This document shows, one piece after another, positions 26,634 through 35,149 of a stretch of DNA of 64,000 nt. This DNA comes from Legionella quateirensis (GTDB lineage: Bacteria; Pseudomonadota; Gammaproteobacteria; Legionellales; Legionellaceae): NCBI RefSeq assembly GCF_001467955.1, contig NZ_LNYR01000031.1, forward strand, positions 83,064-147,063, in the 5' to 3' direction. The translations under genes and the position numbers were made by a program. The notes under the pieces were generated by a model. The model was not told where the DNA came from and made no database searches. It worked only from the letters and a program-made list of their open reading frames with translations. Numbering within the stretch: position 1 is the stretch's first letter; each line of letters begins with the position of its first letter.

Positions 26634-27935
26634 ATGATTACCTACCCAGGCGAAATTAATTTTGATAAGTACAAATTGGATGCTCAACCTAAAGAAGCAT
26701 TTTATGGTTTGCCAACGGAAGTATCATTTTGTAGCAAATGCACATACAGCAATCAAAAACCAAATTCTGAGAAAGAATACAAACATACCATTAATGCCAA
26801 GAAACCCACAATAAACTTTGATGAACAGGGCGTTTGTTCTGCTTGTAAAGTTGCTGAGAAGAAAAAAACAATCGATTGGGATCAACGAAAAAAACAGCTT
26901 AAAGAACTATGTGATAAATACCGCAGTAAGGATGGTCGTTACGATTGTTTGATTCCAGGTTCTGGCGGAAAGGACAGTTTTTATACGGCTTATATTTTAA
27001 AATATGAATATGGCATGAATCCATTAACAGTAACATGGGCACCGCATATTTATACTCCATGGGGTTGGAAAAATTTTCAAGCCTGGATTAATGCGGGATT
27101 TGATAATTACTTATTTACGCCTAATGGTCAGGTTCATCGGTTGTTGACTCGATTAGCCCTTGAAAAACTGTATCATCCATTTCAACCGTTCATTCTTGGG
27201 CAAATGTATTTTCCTCCAAAAATTGCCATGGATTTAAACATTCCACTAGTGTTTTATGGGGAGAACCCTGCTGAATATGGCAATAATGCAAAGGAAGACG
27301 ATAAAGCAACCAAGGATTTATCGTATTTCACCGCCTCTGACAGTTCCCAGATCTATCTATCAGGTATTTCAGCGCTGGAGTTGAAAGAAGATTTTGGTTT
27401 AACTGAAGTAGAGCTTCAGCCTTATATTCCGCCGAATCCAAATAAACTGGCTGAAAAGAATATTGAAGTTCAATATCTAGGCTATTATTTACCCTGGCAT
27501 CCGCAGGATTGTTATTATTTTGCGGTAAACAATGGTGGTTTCATTCCCTCTCCAGAGCGTACTGCCGGAACGTACAGCAAGTACAGTGGAATTGATGATA
27601 AAATTGATGATCTGCATTATTACACTACGTTCATCAAATTTGGTATTGGCCGCGCTACTTATGACAGTTCTCAGGAAATTCGTAATGGTGAACTGGTTCG
27701 AGAAGAGGGGGTTGCTCTGGTAAGACGCTTTGATGGTGAATATCCTGATCGTTTTGAAAAAGAAAACTTTGAGTATTTAAGCATCGATGAAGTGAAATTA
27801 CCTCTGGCTGCGAAACAGTTTGAATGCACCAAAATGGATAGAGAGTATTTTGAACGATTAACAAATCATTTCAGGTCTCCCCATCTCTGGGCTTTTGATC
27901 AAGGTCAATGGGTATTAAGACATAAAGTGGTTTAA
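26634..27935 (+). CDS. N-acetyl sugar amidotransferase, second copy
   Basis: A 433 aa paralogue of the protein at 105-1454, aligning along nearly its full length. The PP-loop PGSGGKDSFYTA is intact, with the cysteine pairs CSKC and CSAC and the long shared block around NPLTVTWAPHIYTPWGWKNF. The ATG follows GGAGAGTCAATGTA. Unlike the first copy it has no HisH or HisF gene beside it, so it must share the 1454-2853 partners, use another ammonia source or act differently. It leads a run with a CMP-sugar synthetase, methyltransferase and NeuB-like synthase, so it probably amidinates a second nonulosonic acid. Confidence 0.88.
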   Translation: MITYPGEINFDKYKLDAQPKEAFYGLPTEVSFCSKCTYSNQKPNSEKEYKHTINAKKPTINFDEQGVCSACKVAEKKKTIDWDQRKKQLKELCDKYRSKDGRYDCLIPGSGGKDSFYTAYILKYEYGMNPLTVTWAPHIYTPWGWKNFQAWINAGFDNYLFTPNGQVHRLLTRLALEKLYHPFQPFILGQMYFPPKIAMDLNIPLVFYGENPAEYGNNAKEDDKATKDLSYFTASDSSQIYLSGISALELKEDFGLTEVELQPYIPPNPNKLAEKNIEVQYLGYYLPWHPQDCYYFAVNNGGFIPSPERTAGTYSKYSGIDDKIDDLHYYTTFIKFGIGRATYDSSQEIRNGELVREEGVALVRRFDGEYPDRFEKENFEYLSIDEVKLPLAAKQFECTKMDREYFERLTNHFRSPHLWAFDQGQWVLRHKVV

Positions 27936-27953
27936 AAGCTGAAAGGATGTGAG

Positions 27954-28694
27954 TTGAACCATACATCTAGAGAAATGAAAAAGAACAGCATACTTGCTGT
28001 CATCCCTGCGCGTGGCGGTTCCAAAAGACTGCCACGCAAAAATATTCTGAATTTACGGAATATCCCTTTAGTGGTGTATTCCATTAGAGCTGCGCTTGAT
28101 TGCGATTTGATTAGCGATGTTGTTGTCACTAGCGAAGATCCCGAAATTTGTAGCATCGCTTCAAAAACCGGAGCTTTGATTATTAAGCGCCCTGCGGAGC
28201 TAGCTGGCGATACAATTTCCAATGAACACGTAATCAAACATGCGATTGATGTATTCAGCACGGATAACTACTTCCCTGAGTATGTAGTTTTATTGCAACC
28301 TACTTCACCGTTAAGAACAGCCCATCATTTAGAACAATGCCTGCGGCAATTTATAAATTCAGGTATGAAAAGCGTGATGAGCGTGTGTAAAGTAGAGCAT
28401 CATCCTGGAAAATTTATTCGCATCAATCAGAGCCGAGCCGAACCCTATACCAGTTTGGAAGATGTAGAGAAAAGAACTCAGGATTTGGAAGAAGTTTACA
28501 GACAAAACGGCGCTATATATGCGCTGAAAACGTCTGATTTTCTTAATGAATTAAAATTTTACCAGTCACCTTGTTTTCCTTATGTTATGAAGGCAGATGA
28601 CAGTATTGATGTGGATTCCAACCTGGATTTGCAGTTTTGTGAATTTTTACTTTCTATTAATAATATAACCAGGGTTAATGAACATGTCAGCTAA
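27954..28694 (+). CDS. CMP-nonulosonate cytidylyltransferase, second copy
   Basis: A 246 aa acylneuraminate cytidylyltransferase with IPARGGSKRLPRKNIL near the N-terminus, LLQPTSPLRTA mid-chain and DDSIDVDSNLD near the C-terminus. The start is uncertain: a TTG 9 bases after GAAAGG, or ATG seven codons later, both ahead of the first conserved block. It overlaps the next gene by 17 bases. With the NeuB-like synthase at 29416 it would complete a second synthase/activator pair. Similarity to neuA at 2864 is limited to family motifs, so its sugar may differ. Confidence 0.88.
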   Translation: MNHTSREMKKNSILAVIPARGGSKRLPRKNILNLRNIPLVVYSIRAALDCDLISDVVVTSEDPEICSIASKTGALIIKRPAELAGDTISNEHVIKHAIDVFSTDNYFPEYVVLLQPTSPLRTAHHLEQCLRQFINSGMKSVMSVCKVEHHPGKFIRINQSRAEPYTSLEDVEKRTQDLEEVYRQNGAIYALKTSDFLNELKFYQSPCFPYVMKADDSIDVDSNLDLQFCEFLLSINNITRVNEHVS

Positions 28695-29397
28695 CTACGA
28701 AAATTTTCAGCACTACATCACTGAAGGATGGTCTAAAAACCCTAAGGAAATTTTTAAATTCTTAGATTTTCATCTGGCTCAGGAACAACGAAGCTCAACA
28801 AGTTCATTATTGGATGTAGGATGTGCAACAGGCGAGTTTCTTTATTATTTATCCGGTCGTTATCCTGAATATCGTTATACAGGAATAGATGTTTTTGATG
28901 ATTTAATAATTCAATGCAAAAATTTACAACCTGAAAAAGAATTTATAAAAGCTTCAATACTGGACATGCCAGAACAATTGAACGGCCAGTTTGATGTCAT
29001 TACAGTAGTTGGCGTCATGTCCATATTTGATGAGTCAGAGTTATCTTTGTTTTTTAATAATCTGTTCAAAGCGTGTCGTCCCGGAGCTTCCATATATATT
29101 CTGTCTCCCTTTAATGAGTTTGGTGTGGATTGTGAGATTAAACATAGAAAACGTATTCAAGGTGTGAAAGGAAATTGGGAAAAAGGATGGAATGTATTCA
29201 GCAAAGAAACCATAGCAGAACTCATAGAAAACAAATGCGATCATTGGAGTTTTCATCCTTTTAGAATTGGTTTTGATTTAAAGCCTAAAGAAGATCCAGT
29301 CCGAACCTGGACTATAAATACTGAAAATAATGTCAGACAACTGACTAATGGTCTGAAATTATTAGTAGATCATTATTTACTAAAAATATCACTATAA
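28678..29397 (+). CDS. Class I SAM-dependent methyltransferase
   Basis: A 239 aa methyltransferase. SAM-binding motif I is LLDVGCATGEFLYYL (near residue 44), the acidic motif is YTGIDVFDDLI, and FDVITVVGVMSIF corresponds to motif II/post II. It lies between the second CMP-sugar synthetase and the second NeuB-like gene, overlapping the former by 17 bases, so it probably methylates the nonulosonic acid, either on the N-acetimidoyl group or a hydroxyl. N-methylated acetimidoyl legionaminic acid is reported in some L. pneumophila LPS, which makes that role attractive but unproven. A second ATG two codons in is possible. Confidence 0.8.
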   Translation: MNMSANYENFQHYITEGWSKNPKEIFKFLDFHLAQEQRSSTSSLLDVGCATGEFLYYLSGRYPEYRYTGIDVFDDLIIQCKNLQPEKEFIKASILDMPEQLNGQFDVITVVGVMSIFDESELSLFFNNLFKACRPGASIYILSPFNEFGVDCEIKHRKRIQGVKGNWEKGWNVFSKETIAELIENKCDHWSFHPFRIGFDLKPKEDPVRTWTINTENNVRQLTNGLKLLVDHYLLKISL

Positions 29398-29415
29398 TTA
29401 CGTAAGGATAGTATC

Positions 29416-30504
29416 GTGGAAAGACAATTTAAACTCGGTCCTTTTGATGTCAGTACCGAAAAGCCACCAATTTTTTTAGCTGAGGTAGGAAGTTATTTCA
29501 ATGGGGATTATCAACTTGCCAAAAATATGGTTGAGTCGATTATTAAAGCCAGTTCTTTAGTACCTAATCAACCAGTTGTCCTGAAAACAGAGATTCTTAA
29601 TGATCCTGAAATTTGTCTTCCAAGCTCATTACAGGAAACCTATACCTGTAAAAGCGGGCAAATAAAAAAGGAAAATTATAGGGAACTCATTGAACGTAAA
29701 TCAATGTCACTGGACAAATACGCGCAGTTATTTGAGATAATCAGGAACGCTTCAATGCCGTTTATTGTATCCGTTTATGATTTTACCGCAGTGGATTTTG
29801 CAACAGAACATGGAGCTTGTGCTTTAAAAATCGCCTCAGCGAATATAGTACATATCCCATTAATTCGTTATGCAGCGTCTAAAGGTCTTCCCATGATCAT
29901 CGATACCGGCAGATCCACTATTGCTGAAGTATTCAATGCTGTAAATACAGCTCGAGTGGCGGGATGTGAAGACATTATTATTCAACACAGTCCGGACGGT
30001 CATCCTGCATTACCTGAAGCACATAATCTGCGGTTGTTACAAACTTATTCCAAGGCATTTAATCTGCCTGTAGGTTTATCTGATCATCACAATGGTTTGG
30101 AAATGCTTTATATTTCTGTTGCTTTAGGTGCGTCTATTTTGGAAAAGGGGGTTCATGTTTATCCTGATGAATTGGATCAGGACATTTCTCACTCAATGAA
30201 TCTGGAGGATTTACCTGAAGTATTGCAAAAAGTGTACGATGCTTGGGAGTCTTTAGGAAGTACTGAACGAAATCCACGTAATCAGATTAAGGGTGTTATT
30301 GGAAGCTCGCAGCGCCAATGCGTCGTTGCCAAAAGAGACATTCAACTTGGAGAGATTCTTTCTCTGGATAATGTACGGTTTGCTTTTCCCTGTTTAGGTA
30401 TCCCTGTGCAGCATTGGGATCTTGCAATCGGCAGTTCATTTACGACTCCAATAAAAGCCAATACTCCTGTTCAGTGGTGTGATATTAAAAAAAATGATTC
30501 TTAA
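29416..30504 (+). CDS. Diverged NeuB-family nonulosonate synthase
   Basis: A 362 aa TIM-barrel plus SAF-domain protein of the NeuB/SpsE family starting with GTG after GTAAGGATAGTATC. Compared with neuB at 3559, the order is kept but key blocks differ: FLAEVGSYFNGDYQLA in place of AEAGVNHNGD, LKTEILN in place of KFQTFKA, QHSPDGHPA in place of HCTSNYPA, and EKGVHVYP in place of EKHFTMD. The SDHH motif is kept. The second metal-binding His is thus shifted or lost. The SAF domain is at about residues 300-358. It probably makes a different 8- or 9-carbon acid, or has a changed mechanism. Confidence 0.85.
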   Translation: MERQFKLGPFDVSTEKPPIFLAEVGSYFNGDYQLAKNMVESIIKASSLVPNQPVVLKTEILNDPEICLPSSLQETYTCKSGQIKKENYRELIERKSMSLDKYAQLFEIIRNASMPFIVSVYDFTAVDFATEHGACALKIASANIVHIPLIRYAASKGLPMIIDTGRSTIAEVFNAVNTARVAGCEDIIIQHSPDGHPALPEAHNLRLLQTYSKAFNLPVGLSDHHNGLEMLYISVALGASILEKGVHVYPDELDQDISHSMNLEDLPEVLQKVYDAWESLGSTERNPRNQIKGVIGSSQRQCVVAKRDIQLGEILSLDNVRFAFPCLGIPVQHWDLAIGSSFTTPIKANTPVQWCDIKKNDS

Positions 30505-31477
30505 AAACCCAACCTGGCAGACTCTAAATCCTGGTCTGCCAGCTTTTATTCCGATTGATTCAGTTAAAGCAATGGCTTTGCAATCTAAAGCCAATATCTT
30601 TGGGCGAGTTTATCAAGCCAGTTTTGATGGTCAACCTTCCAGCTTTTATTTAATCAAAGCGGAACAAAACCAAATGAACTATTTCATAAAGTGTTTTGAT
30701 GCAGAACACTCAGAACATTATCATCAGGCAGAACAAATAGCGCTATGGCTACAAAACCAAAACGTAATGGCAAATGCAGCCTTAAATAAACAAACCGATG
30801 GGTGCTTTATTTACCCTTTTCTTGATGGTTATCGATTACCTTCTGTAAGCAATACCTTAATAAATTTGGCCAGCTCACTTGCTAAAATGCACGAAGCACT
30901 AAGAGCATATCCGTATCAAATGCAAATACAGGACAGGACTGACTATCGAATCAATTTACTTAATGAGATTCGTGAAGGGATCGCAAATGGAAAGCTGAAA
31001 ATCGGCCCCTTTCCTAACTACGTCAGAACTCTCGCACAGAATGAGACTTTGGATTTTACCCAAGGTGCACATACTCAGGTTTTGCATGGCGATTTACATC
31101 CTGGGAATATGATGCAAGTCGACGACACCATTTATTTTTTTGATTTTGAAGACACACTGCACAGCTATTTGCCAGTGGTTTATGAGCTTGCTTTAGTCAT
31201 GGAACGTTTGATATTTGTACGGCATGATTCAGCAGATGAAATTAAGAAATTGGGACAGGATTTTATAAAATCCTATCGATCCAATGGTGGTCTCTATCAA
31301 TTCCATGAGACGGATGTCTATGCTCAATCAACTTTGGCACTACGTTCCCTTTGCGTACTGACTTTATGTGAAATTGAGGGGAATCCAATACATGCGGAAG
31401 AATGGAATAAATTTCGAAATTTATCAGATCTGGCTTTTAGTACTCAATCTATTTTAAGGGCAATATTACAGGTTTAA
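30494..31477 (+). CDS. Aminoglycoside-phosphotransferase-fold (APH) kinase
   Basis: A 327 aa kinase-fold protein. The catalytic loop VLHGDLHPGNMMQVDD (Asp near residue 203) and metal-binding FFDFEDTLH match the APH/choline kinase superfamily. The N-terminal lobe has FYLIKAEQNQMNYFIKCFD as the likely Lys-bearing strand. The start is uncertain: the ATG chosen overlaps the NeuB-like stop by 11 bases, while a GTG 15 bases earlier is possible. Neither has a strong ribosome site, so translation is likely coupled. Embedded among sugar genes it may phosphorylate a sugar or an amino alcohol such as choline for LPS decoration. This is inference. Confidence 0.78.
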   Translation: MILKNPTWQTLNPGLPAFIPIDSVKAMALQSKANIFGRVYQASFDGQPSSFYLIKAEQNQMNYFIKCFDAEHSEHYHQAEQIALWLQNQNVMANAALNKQTDGCFIYPFLDGYRLPSVSNTLINLASSLAKMHEALRAYPYQMQIQDRTDYRINLLNEIREGIANGKLKIGPFPNYVRTLAQNETLDFTQGAHTQVLHGDLHPGNMMQVDDTIYFFDFEDTLHSYLPVVYELALVMERLIFVRHDSADEIKKLGQDFIKSYRSNGGLYQFHETDVYAQSTLALRSLCVLTLCEIEGNPIHAEEWNKFRNLSDLAFSTQSILRAILQV

Positions 31478-31482
31478 ACAAT

Positions 31483-32616
31483 ATGTCAAGGAAAAAAATT
31501 CTGGTATCGTCTAGAGATGTGGGTGCAGCGATAAATATTATTGAAATTGTTAAACTGGCACAACATGACACAAATTTCGAATTATTTTTGTACATACAAC
31601 CTCCTGCATCAACCTACTTTCAATCGAATAATCTTTCTTTTGAGTTAGTCCCACATATCATTGTAAAGCAATCGGAATATGAGAAGGGACAAGTATTGTT
31701 ACATTATGCCAGAGACATTCTAGATAAAATTAATCCAGATGTTATCTTATGCGGATTATCCACCCCAGGTGATGCTGGTATTGATGAGGCTTTGATCACT
31801 GTTGCAAAAAATAAAATACCCACTGTAGTGATGCAGGATTTCTGGGGTGAGGTAAATGATTTTTTTGGAGTCTGTGCAGATTATTATTTTTGTCTGGATC
31901 AAGAAGCGAAGCGATTAACAGAGGAACGAAATCGCTGTGAGGGAATAGTCATTGGATCTCCTCGCCATTCCTGGTACAAAACACTGAATCTTAATCAGCT
32001 TAGAAATGAATTAAGGGAAGAAGCTGGGTTAATGGCACATGATCTGGTCATCGGACTGTTTGGTCAGTCTCTTCACCACATACCTGGCTATAAAGAAACT
32101 CTTGCTGAATTATTAACTCTTGTATCTGAAGTACAACCTGCGGCAAAAATTGTATATAGACAGCATCCACGTGAGAGTGAAGATAATGCTTTGATTACCA
32201 GAAATCTATTAGAGAGATCAGAAGTCTCATTCAGTTTAGTGAATCATAAAAAGGTAGAACATTCGTTAATCATGTGCGATGCAGTCTGTAGCATATTGTC
32301 TAATTGTCTATATGATGCCAGTTACTTAAATTTCTTTTCATCCACCCCATTTATTACACCAATAGCATTTTGTTATAAAGAAGATATACTAAAACATTTG
32401 AATAACTTTAATATGATTAATGCTTCACCTTATAAAGAAAAAAATATTGCTTGTATGTTCGATTTCAAGAAGCCTGAATTGAAACAATTAGAGTATTTAT
32501 TTTCAGATCTTGGAAAACAAGAGCACTGGCTAGCAAGTAAAAAACTTGAGAATCCTGATCGAGCAGCTGCTAAAGCTTTAAATACGCTATTCAATCTGGC
32601 TGTTTCAATTTACTAA
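31483..32616 (+). CDS. GT-B-like protein in nonulosonate module
   Basis: A 377 aa protein of uncertain function. N-terminal KKILVSSRDVGAAINIIEIV and ILCGLSTPGDAGIDEALITVA are Rossmann-like, a hinge lies near residue 185, and the C-terminal half has IVYRQHPRESED (His-Pro motif) and CDAVCSILSNCLYDASYL, the pattern of GT-B enzymes related to NeuC epimerases and bacterial polysialyltransferases. It starts five bases after the APH-fold gene and is followed after 20 bases by paralogue 3. I infer a transferase for a CMP-activated nonulosonic acid, with an epimerase as alternative. Confidence 0.65.
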   Translation: MSRKKILVSSRDVGAAINIIEIVKLAQHDTNFELFLYIQPPASTYFQSNNLSFELVPHIIVKQSEYEKGQVLLHYARDILDKINPDVILCGLSTPGDAGIDEALITVAKNKIPTVVMQDFWGEVNDFFGVCADYYFCLDQEAKRLTEERNRCEGIVIGSPRHSWYKTLNLNQLRNELREEAGLMAHDLVIGLFGQSLHHIPGYKETLAELLTLVSEVQPAAKIVYRQHPRESEDNALITRNLLERSEVSFSLVNHKKVEHSLIMCDAVCSILSNCLYDASYLNFFSSTPFITPIAFCYKEDILKHLNNFNMINASPYKEKNIACMFDFKKPELKQLEYLFSDLGKQEHWLASKKLENPDRAAAKALNTLFNLAVSIY

Positions 32617-32636
32617 TATCGCATTTAAGGAAATCC

Positions 32637-34103
32637 ATGAATATTATTTCCAAAATAGTAAATAGACTATTTAACTCCGAATCTGATTCTAAAACAACAA
32701 GACCTATTTTTGTTCATGTAGCTACATTTACAGAGGCACCATTGTTGGCAATTACTGCGAATCAATTAATGAGTAAAAATGAATTTATCATTTTTGTTTT
32801 ATTGGATAATAATGAGAATTTAAAAGCAAGAATTAAATCATTTATTAAAAATGTTGATGTTCAGTTTATATATTTGAACAGTGATAATGATCAGGATACA
32901 GAAATTAAAATAGATGAAGTTCAGTTTAAAAAAATTGAAAATAAATACAGTAAATATGATTTGGATCTTAATACTCTAAGAGCATTATATCTTATTCAAC
33001 TTCAGGAAATTGCGCGCGCCAAAAAAATCCTAAAACTCCATAAGCCTAAATTATTAATTGTTGCCGAAGACGGTATATCAGCAAATACTCCTTTAATAAA
33101 AACAGTACTTTCTGAAAGTATACCCGTATTGGATATACCCTATGGTTATGGGAGTTATCTTGATTTGGAAAATGCTTTGGCACAAAAAAATCAAAATGAA
33201 GAATTATATAATTCAAAAAGTGGCGCTGGGTTGGCTGTCAAAGAGTTTTTTCCTCAATGGATAAAGAAAGGAACATTTGAAGGAGCTATTTTATTAAATC
33301 CCTATTTTATATTAGCACGTGAAGAACTGGGGATCTCGGTACATAATCCCTGGACAGTACACGGTGGCTCAGCATCCAGGCTCGCGGCTGAAAGTAAGGC
33401 TATGTATGCTCATTATCTGAGAGAAGGGATCCCCTCTGAGAAAATTGTACTTACTGGAACACCTTATTGTGATTACATTAGAGCGTCTATTAATAGTAAC
33501 AAAAGTATTCAGAATCATTCTGCTAATACCCTTGTAGTAAAGGATAAGCAACGATCTATTCTTGTATGTTGGCCACCTAGCTATCATTCTGAGAGAGCAC
33601 AATTATGTGAGTTTGATAATTATCAAGATTTGACAGCAAGTGTTTTAAATTTTCTGGCTCAACTTAAAAATGTAAAAGTTACTTTAAGCCTACATCCTGC
33701 AGTTCAACCAGAATTTAAAGAGTTTGTAGCAGGTTTTAACCTGAATATCAGTGAATCCTATGTTCTTGATGAAATCACTCAACATGACATTTATATCAGT
33801 TGTTTTTCCAGCACGATACGTTGGGCTATTGCTCTTGGTAAACCTGTTGTAAATTATGATTTTTATAAATTTGGTATTAATGAATATAAGGATGTACCCT
33901 CTGTATTAAATGTTACAGCTCAAAATGATTTTGAAAAATTAGTAAGTCGATTGGTTGAAGATAACCAATTTTATGAAGAGACTTGTTTGAATCAGAAAAA
34001 AATCGCCTCCGATTGGGGAATTCTAGATGGATCAAATATCGAGCGAATATATGGATTAATTAATCAGTTGTCAGCTGAACAGGGTGCTGTTGTTTCTTTT
34101 TAA
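32637..34103 (+). CDS. GT-B-like surface carbohydrate biosynthesis protein, paralogue 3
   Basis: A 488 aa member of the same family as the proteins at 10493 and 23326. Shared blocks are NPWTVHGGSASRLAAESKAM, IVLTGTPYCD, LSLHPAVQPE (His-Pro motif) and CFSSTIRWAIALGKPVVNYD, with a closing KIASDWGILDG that parallels KWGTLDG and QWGNLDG in the other two. It lacks the long basic and hydrophobic insert of paralogues 1 and 2. The ATG follows TTAAGGAAATCC. It is the last gene of the + strand module. Confidence 0.75.
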   Translation: MNIISKIVNRLFNSESDSKTTRPIFVHVATFTEAPLLAITANQLMSKNEFIIFVLLDNNENLKARIKSFIKNVDVQFIYLNSDNDQDTEIKIDEVQFKKIENKYSKYDLDLNTLRALYLIQLQEIARAKKILKLHKPKLLIVAEDGISANTPLIKTVLSESIPVLDIPYGYGSYLDLENALAQKNQNEELYNSKSGAGLAVKEFFPQWIKKGTFEGAILLNPYFILAREELGISVHNPWTVHGGSASRLAAESKAMYAHYLREGIPSEKIVLTGTPYCDYIRASINSNKSIQNHSANTLVVKDKQRSILVCWPPSYHSERAQLCEFDNYQDLTASVLNFLAQLKNVKVTLSLHPAVQPEFKEFVAGFNLNISESYVLDEITQHDIYISCFSSTIRWAIALGKPVVNYDFYKFGINEYKDVPSVLNVTAQNDFEKLVSRLVEDNQFYEETCLNQKKIASDWGILDGSNIERIYGLINQLSAEQGAVVSF

Positions 34104-34272
34104 TTGAAAGTGAGTTAATCAACTTCTTGGAATTCATATAAAATTTTCAAGATTAAAGAGTGTGTGTAACTAACTGGAGGCATTTCGCTTCACATAAGCG
34201 TTTGAAGATAATTATCAACAGGTTTTTATATTATAAAAGTTTTTAATTATAAAAATGTAGATCATTGAATCA

Positions 34273-34320
34273 CTTCTCAATAAGACTCTATAAGATAGAA
34301 TATAAAGGCTTATTGAGAGA
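34273..34320. terminator. Hairpin between convergent genes
   Basis: CTCAATAAG (34276-34284) pairs with CTTATTGAG (34309-34317) across a 24-base AT-rich loop, at the junction where the + strand module meets the - strand operon ending at 34328. There is no strong T-tract on either strand, so termination is only a possibility. Confidence 0.35.
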
Positions 34321-34327
34321 TAAAAAT

Positions 34328-35134
34328 TTACCAGCAGGTAAACCCACCATCCACTATGATGTTTTGGCCAGTGACATAGGTTGAAGCATCAGATGCTAAA
34401 AATAGAAGTGCACCCAATAATTCATCAAACTTACCCATACGTCCTAAAGGAACTTTGCGAGAATAATTATTCACAAAAGTGTTGTTTTGTCCGCTTTCTA
34501 TTCCGCCAGGGGTCAGTGTATTGACTCTGATATTATGTTTTGCCCAGTAGGTGGCAAGATACTTGGTTAAACTGAGAACCGCGCCTTTAGATGCGGAATA
34601 AACGGCAGGGGTATTAATTTCTACTCCCAGGAATTCTGAGCCGGCATAGATACTTTGATCGGGTGCTACAACTCCGTAGATGGAACTTGTTTGTATGATG
34701 CTGCCACCTGTATTTTGTTGAATCATTTCCTTACCAACAGCCTGAGCAACTAAAAACATTCCATCCAGGTTAACGGACATGACTTGACGCCATGTTTCCA
34801 GCTCATATTCTTCAAATGAAGTAAAAAACTTTTTTAAGTCATTGGTTTTGGTGGCCGCATTATTTAAAAGTACATCAATAGAACCAAATTTATTTTTAAC
34901 TGTTTGAACCATATGCTCGATATTGGTTTTGTCCGTTACATCGCAGCGTAAAGGAAGCAATTCAGCGGCAGGGTTATCTTCTAATATGGCAAAGCATGCT
35001 TGTTCTGCTTTATCGTAGGATACATCAACTACAGCAACGCGAGCTCCGCTCAATGATAATGCTCTGCAGAAACCTTGACCAAGAATCCCCGCACCACCAG
35101 TTACAATTGCGGTTTTATTACTGAGACTAAACAC
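34328..35134 (-). CDS. Short-chain dehydrogenase/reductase A
   Basis: A 268 aa classical SDR. AIVTGGAGILGQGFCRAL is the NAD-binding motif, NNAAT the structural motif, and YSASKGAVLSLTKYLA carries the catalytic Tyr and Lys. The C-terminal YVTGQNIIVDGGFTCW is typical. It is the last gene of a four-gene - strand operon whose first gene encodes a CMP-sugar synthetase, so its substrate is probably the nonulosonic acid or its precursor. It resembles SDR B at 36052 in the C-terminal YITGQNICVDGGWGVW, so the two arose from a common ancestor. It is similar to PtmA-type dehydrogenases of flagellin glycosylation loci. Confidence 0.85.
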   Translation of the reverse strand: MFSLSNKTAIVTGGAGILGQGFCRALSLSGARVAVVDVSYDKAEQACFAILEDNPAAELLPLRCDVTDKTNIEHMVQTVKNKFGSIDVLLNNAATKTNDLKKFFTSFEEYELETWRQVMSVNLDGMFLVAQAVGKEMIQQNTGGSIIQTSSIYGVVAPDQSIYAGSEFLGVEINTPAVYSASKGAVLSLTKYLATYWAKHNIRVNTLTPGGIESGQNNTFVNNYSRKVPLGRMGKFDELLGALLFLASDASTYVTGQNIIVDGGFTCW

Positions 35135-35149
35135 AGAGCACTCCTTAAA

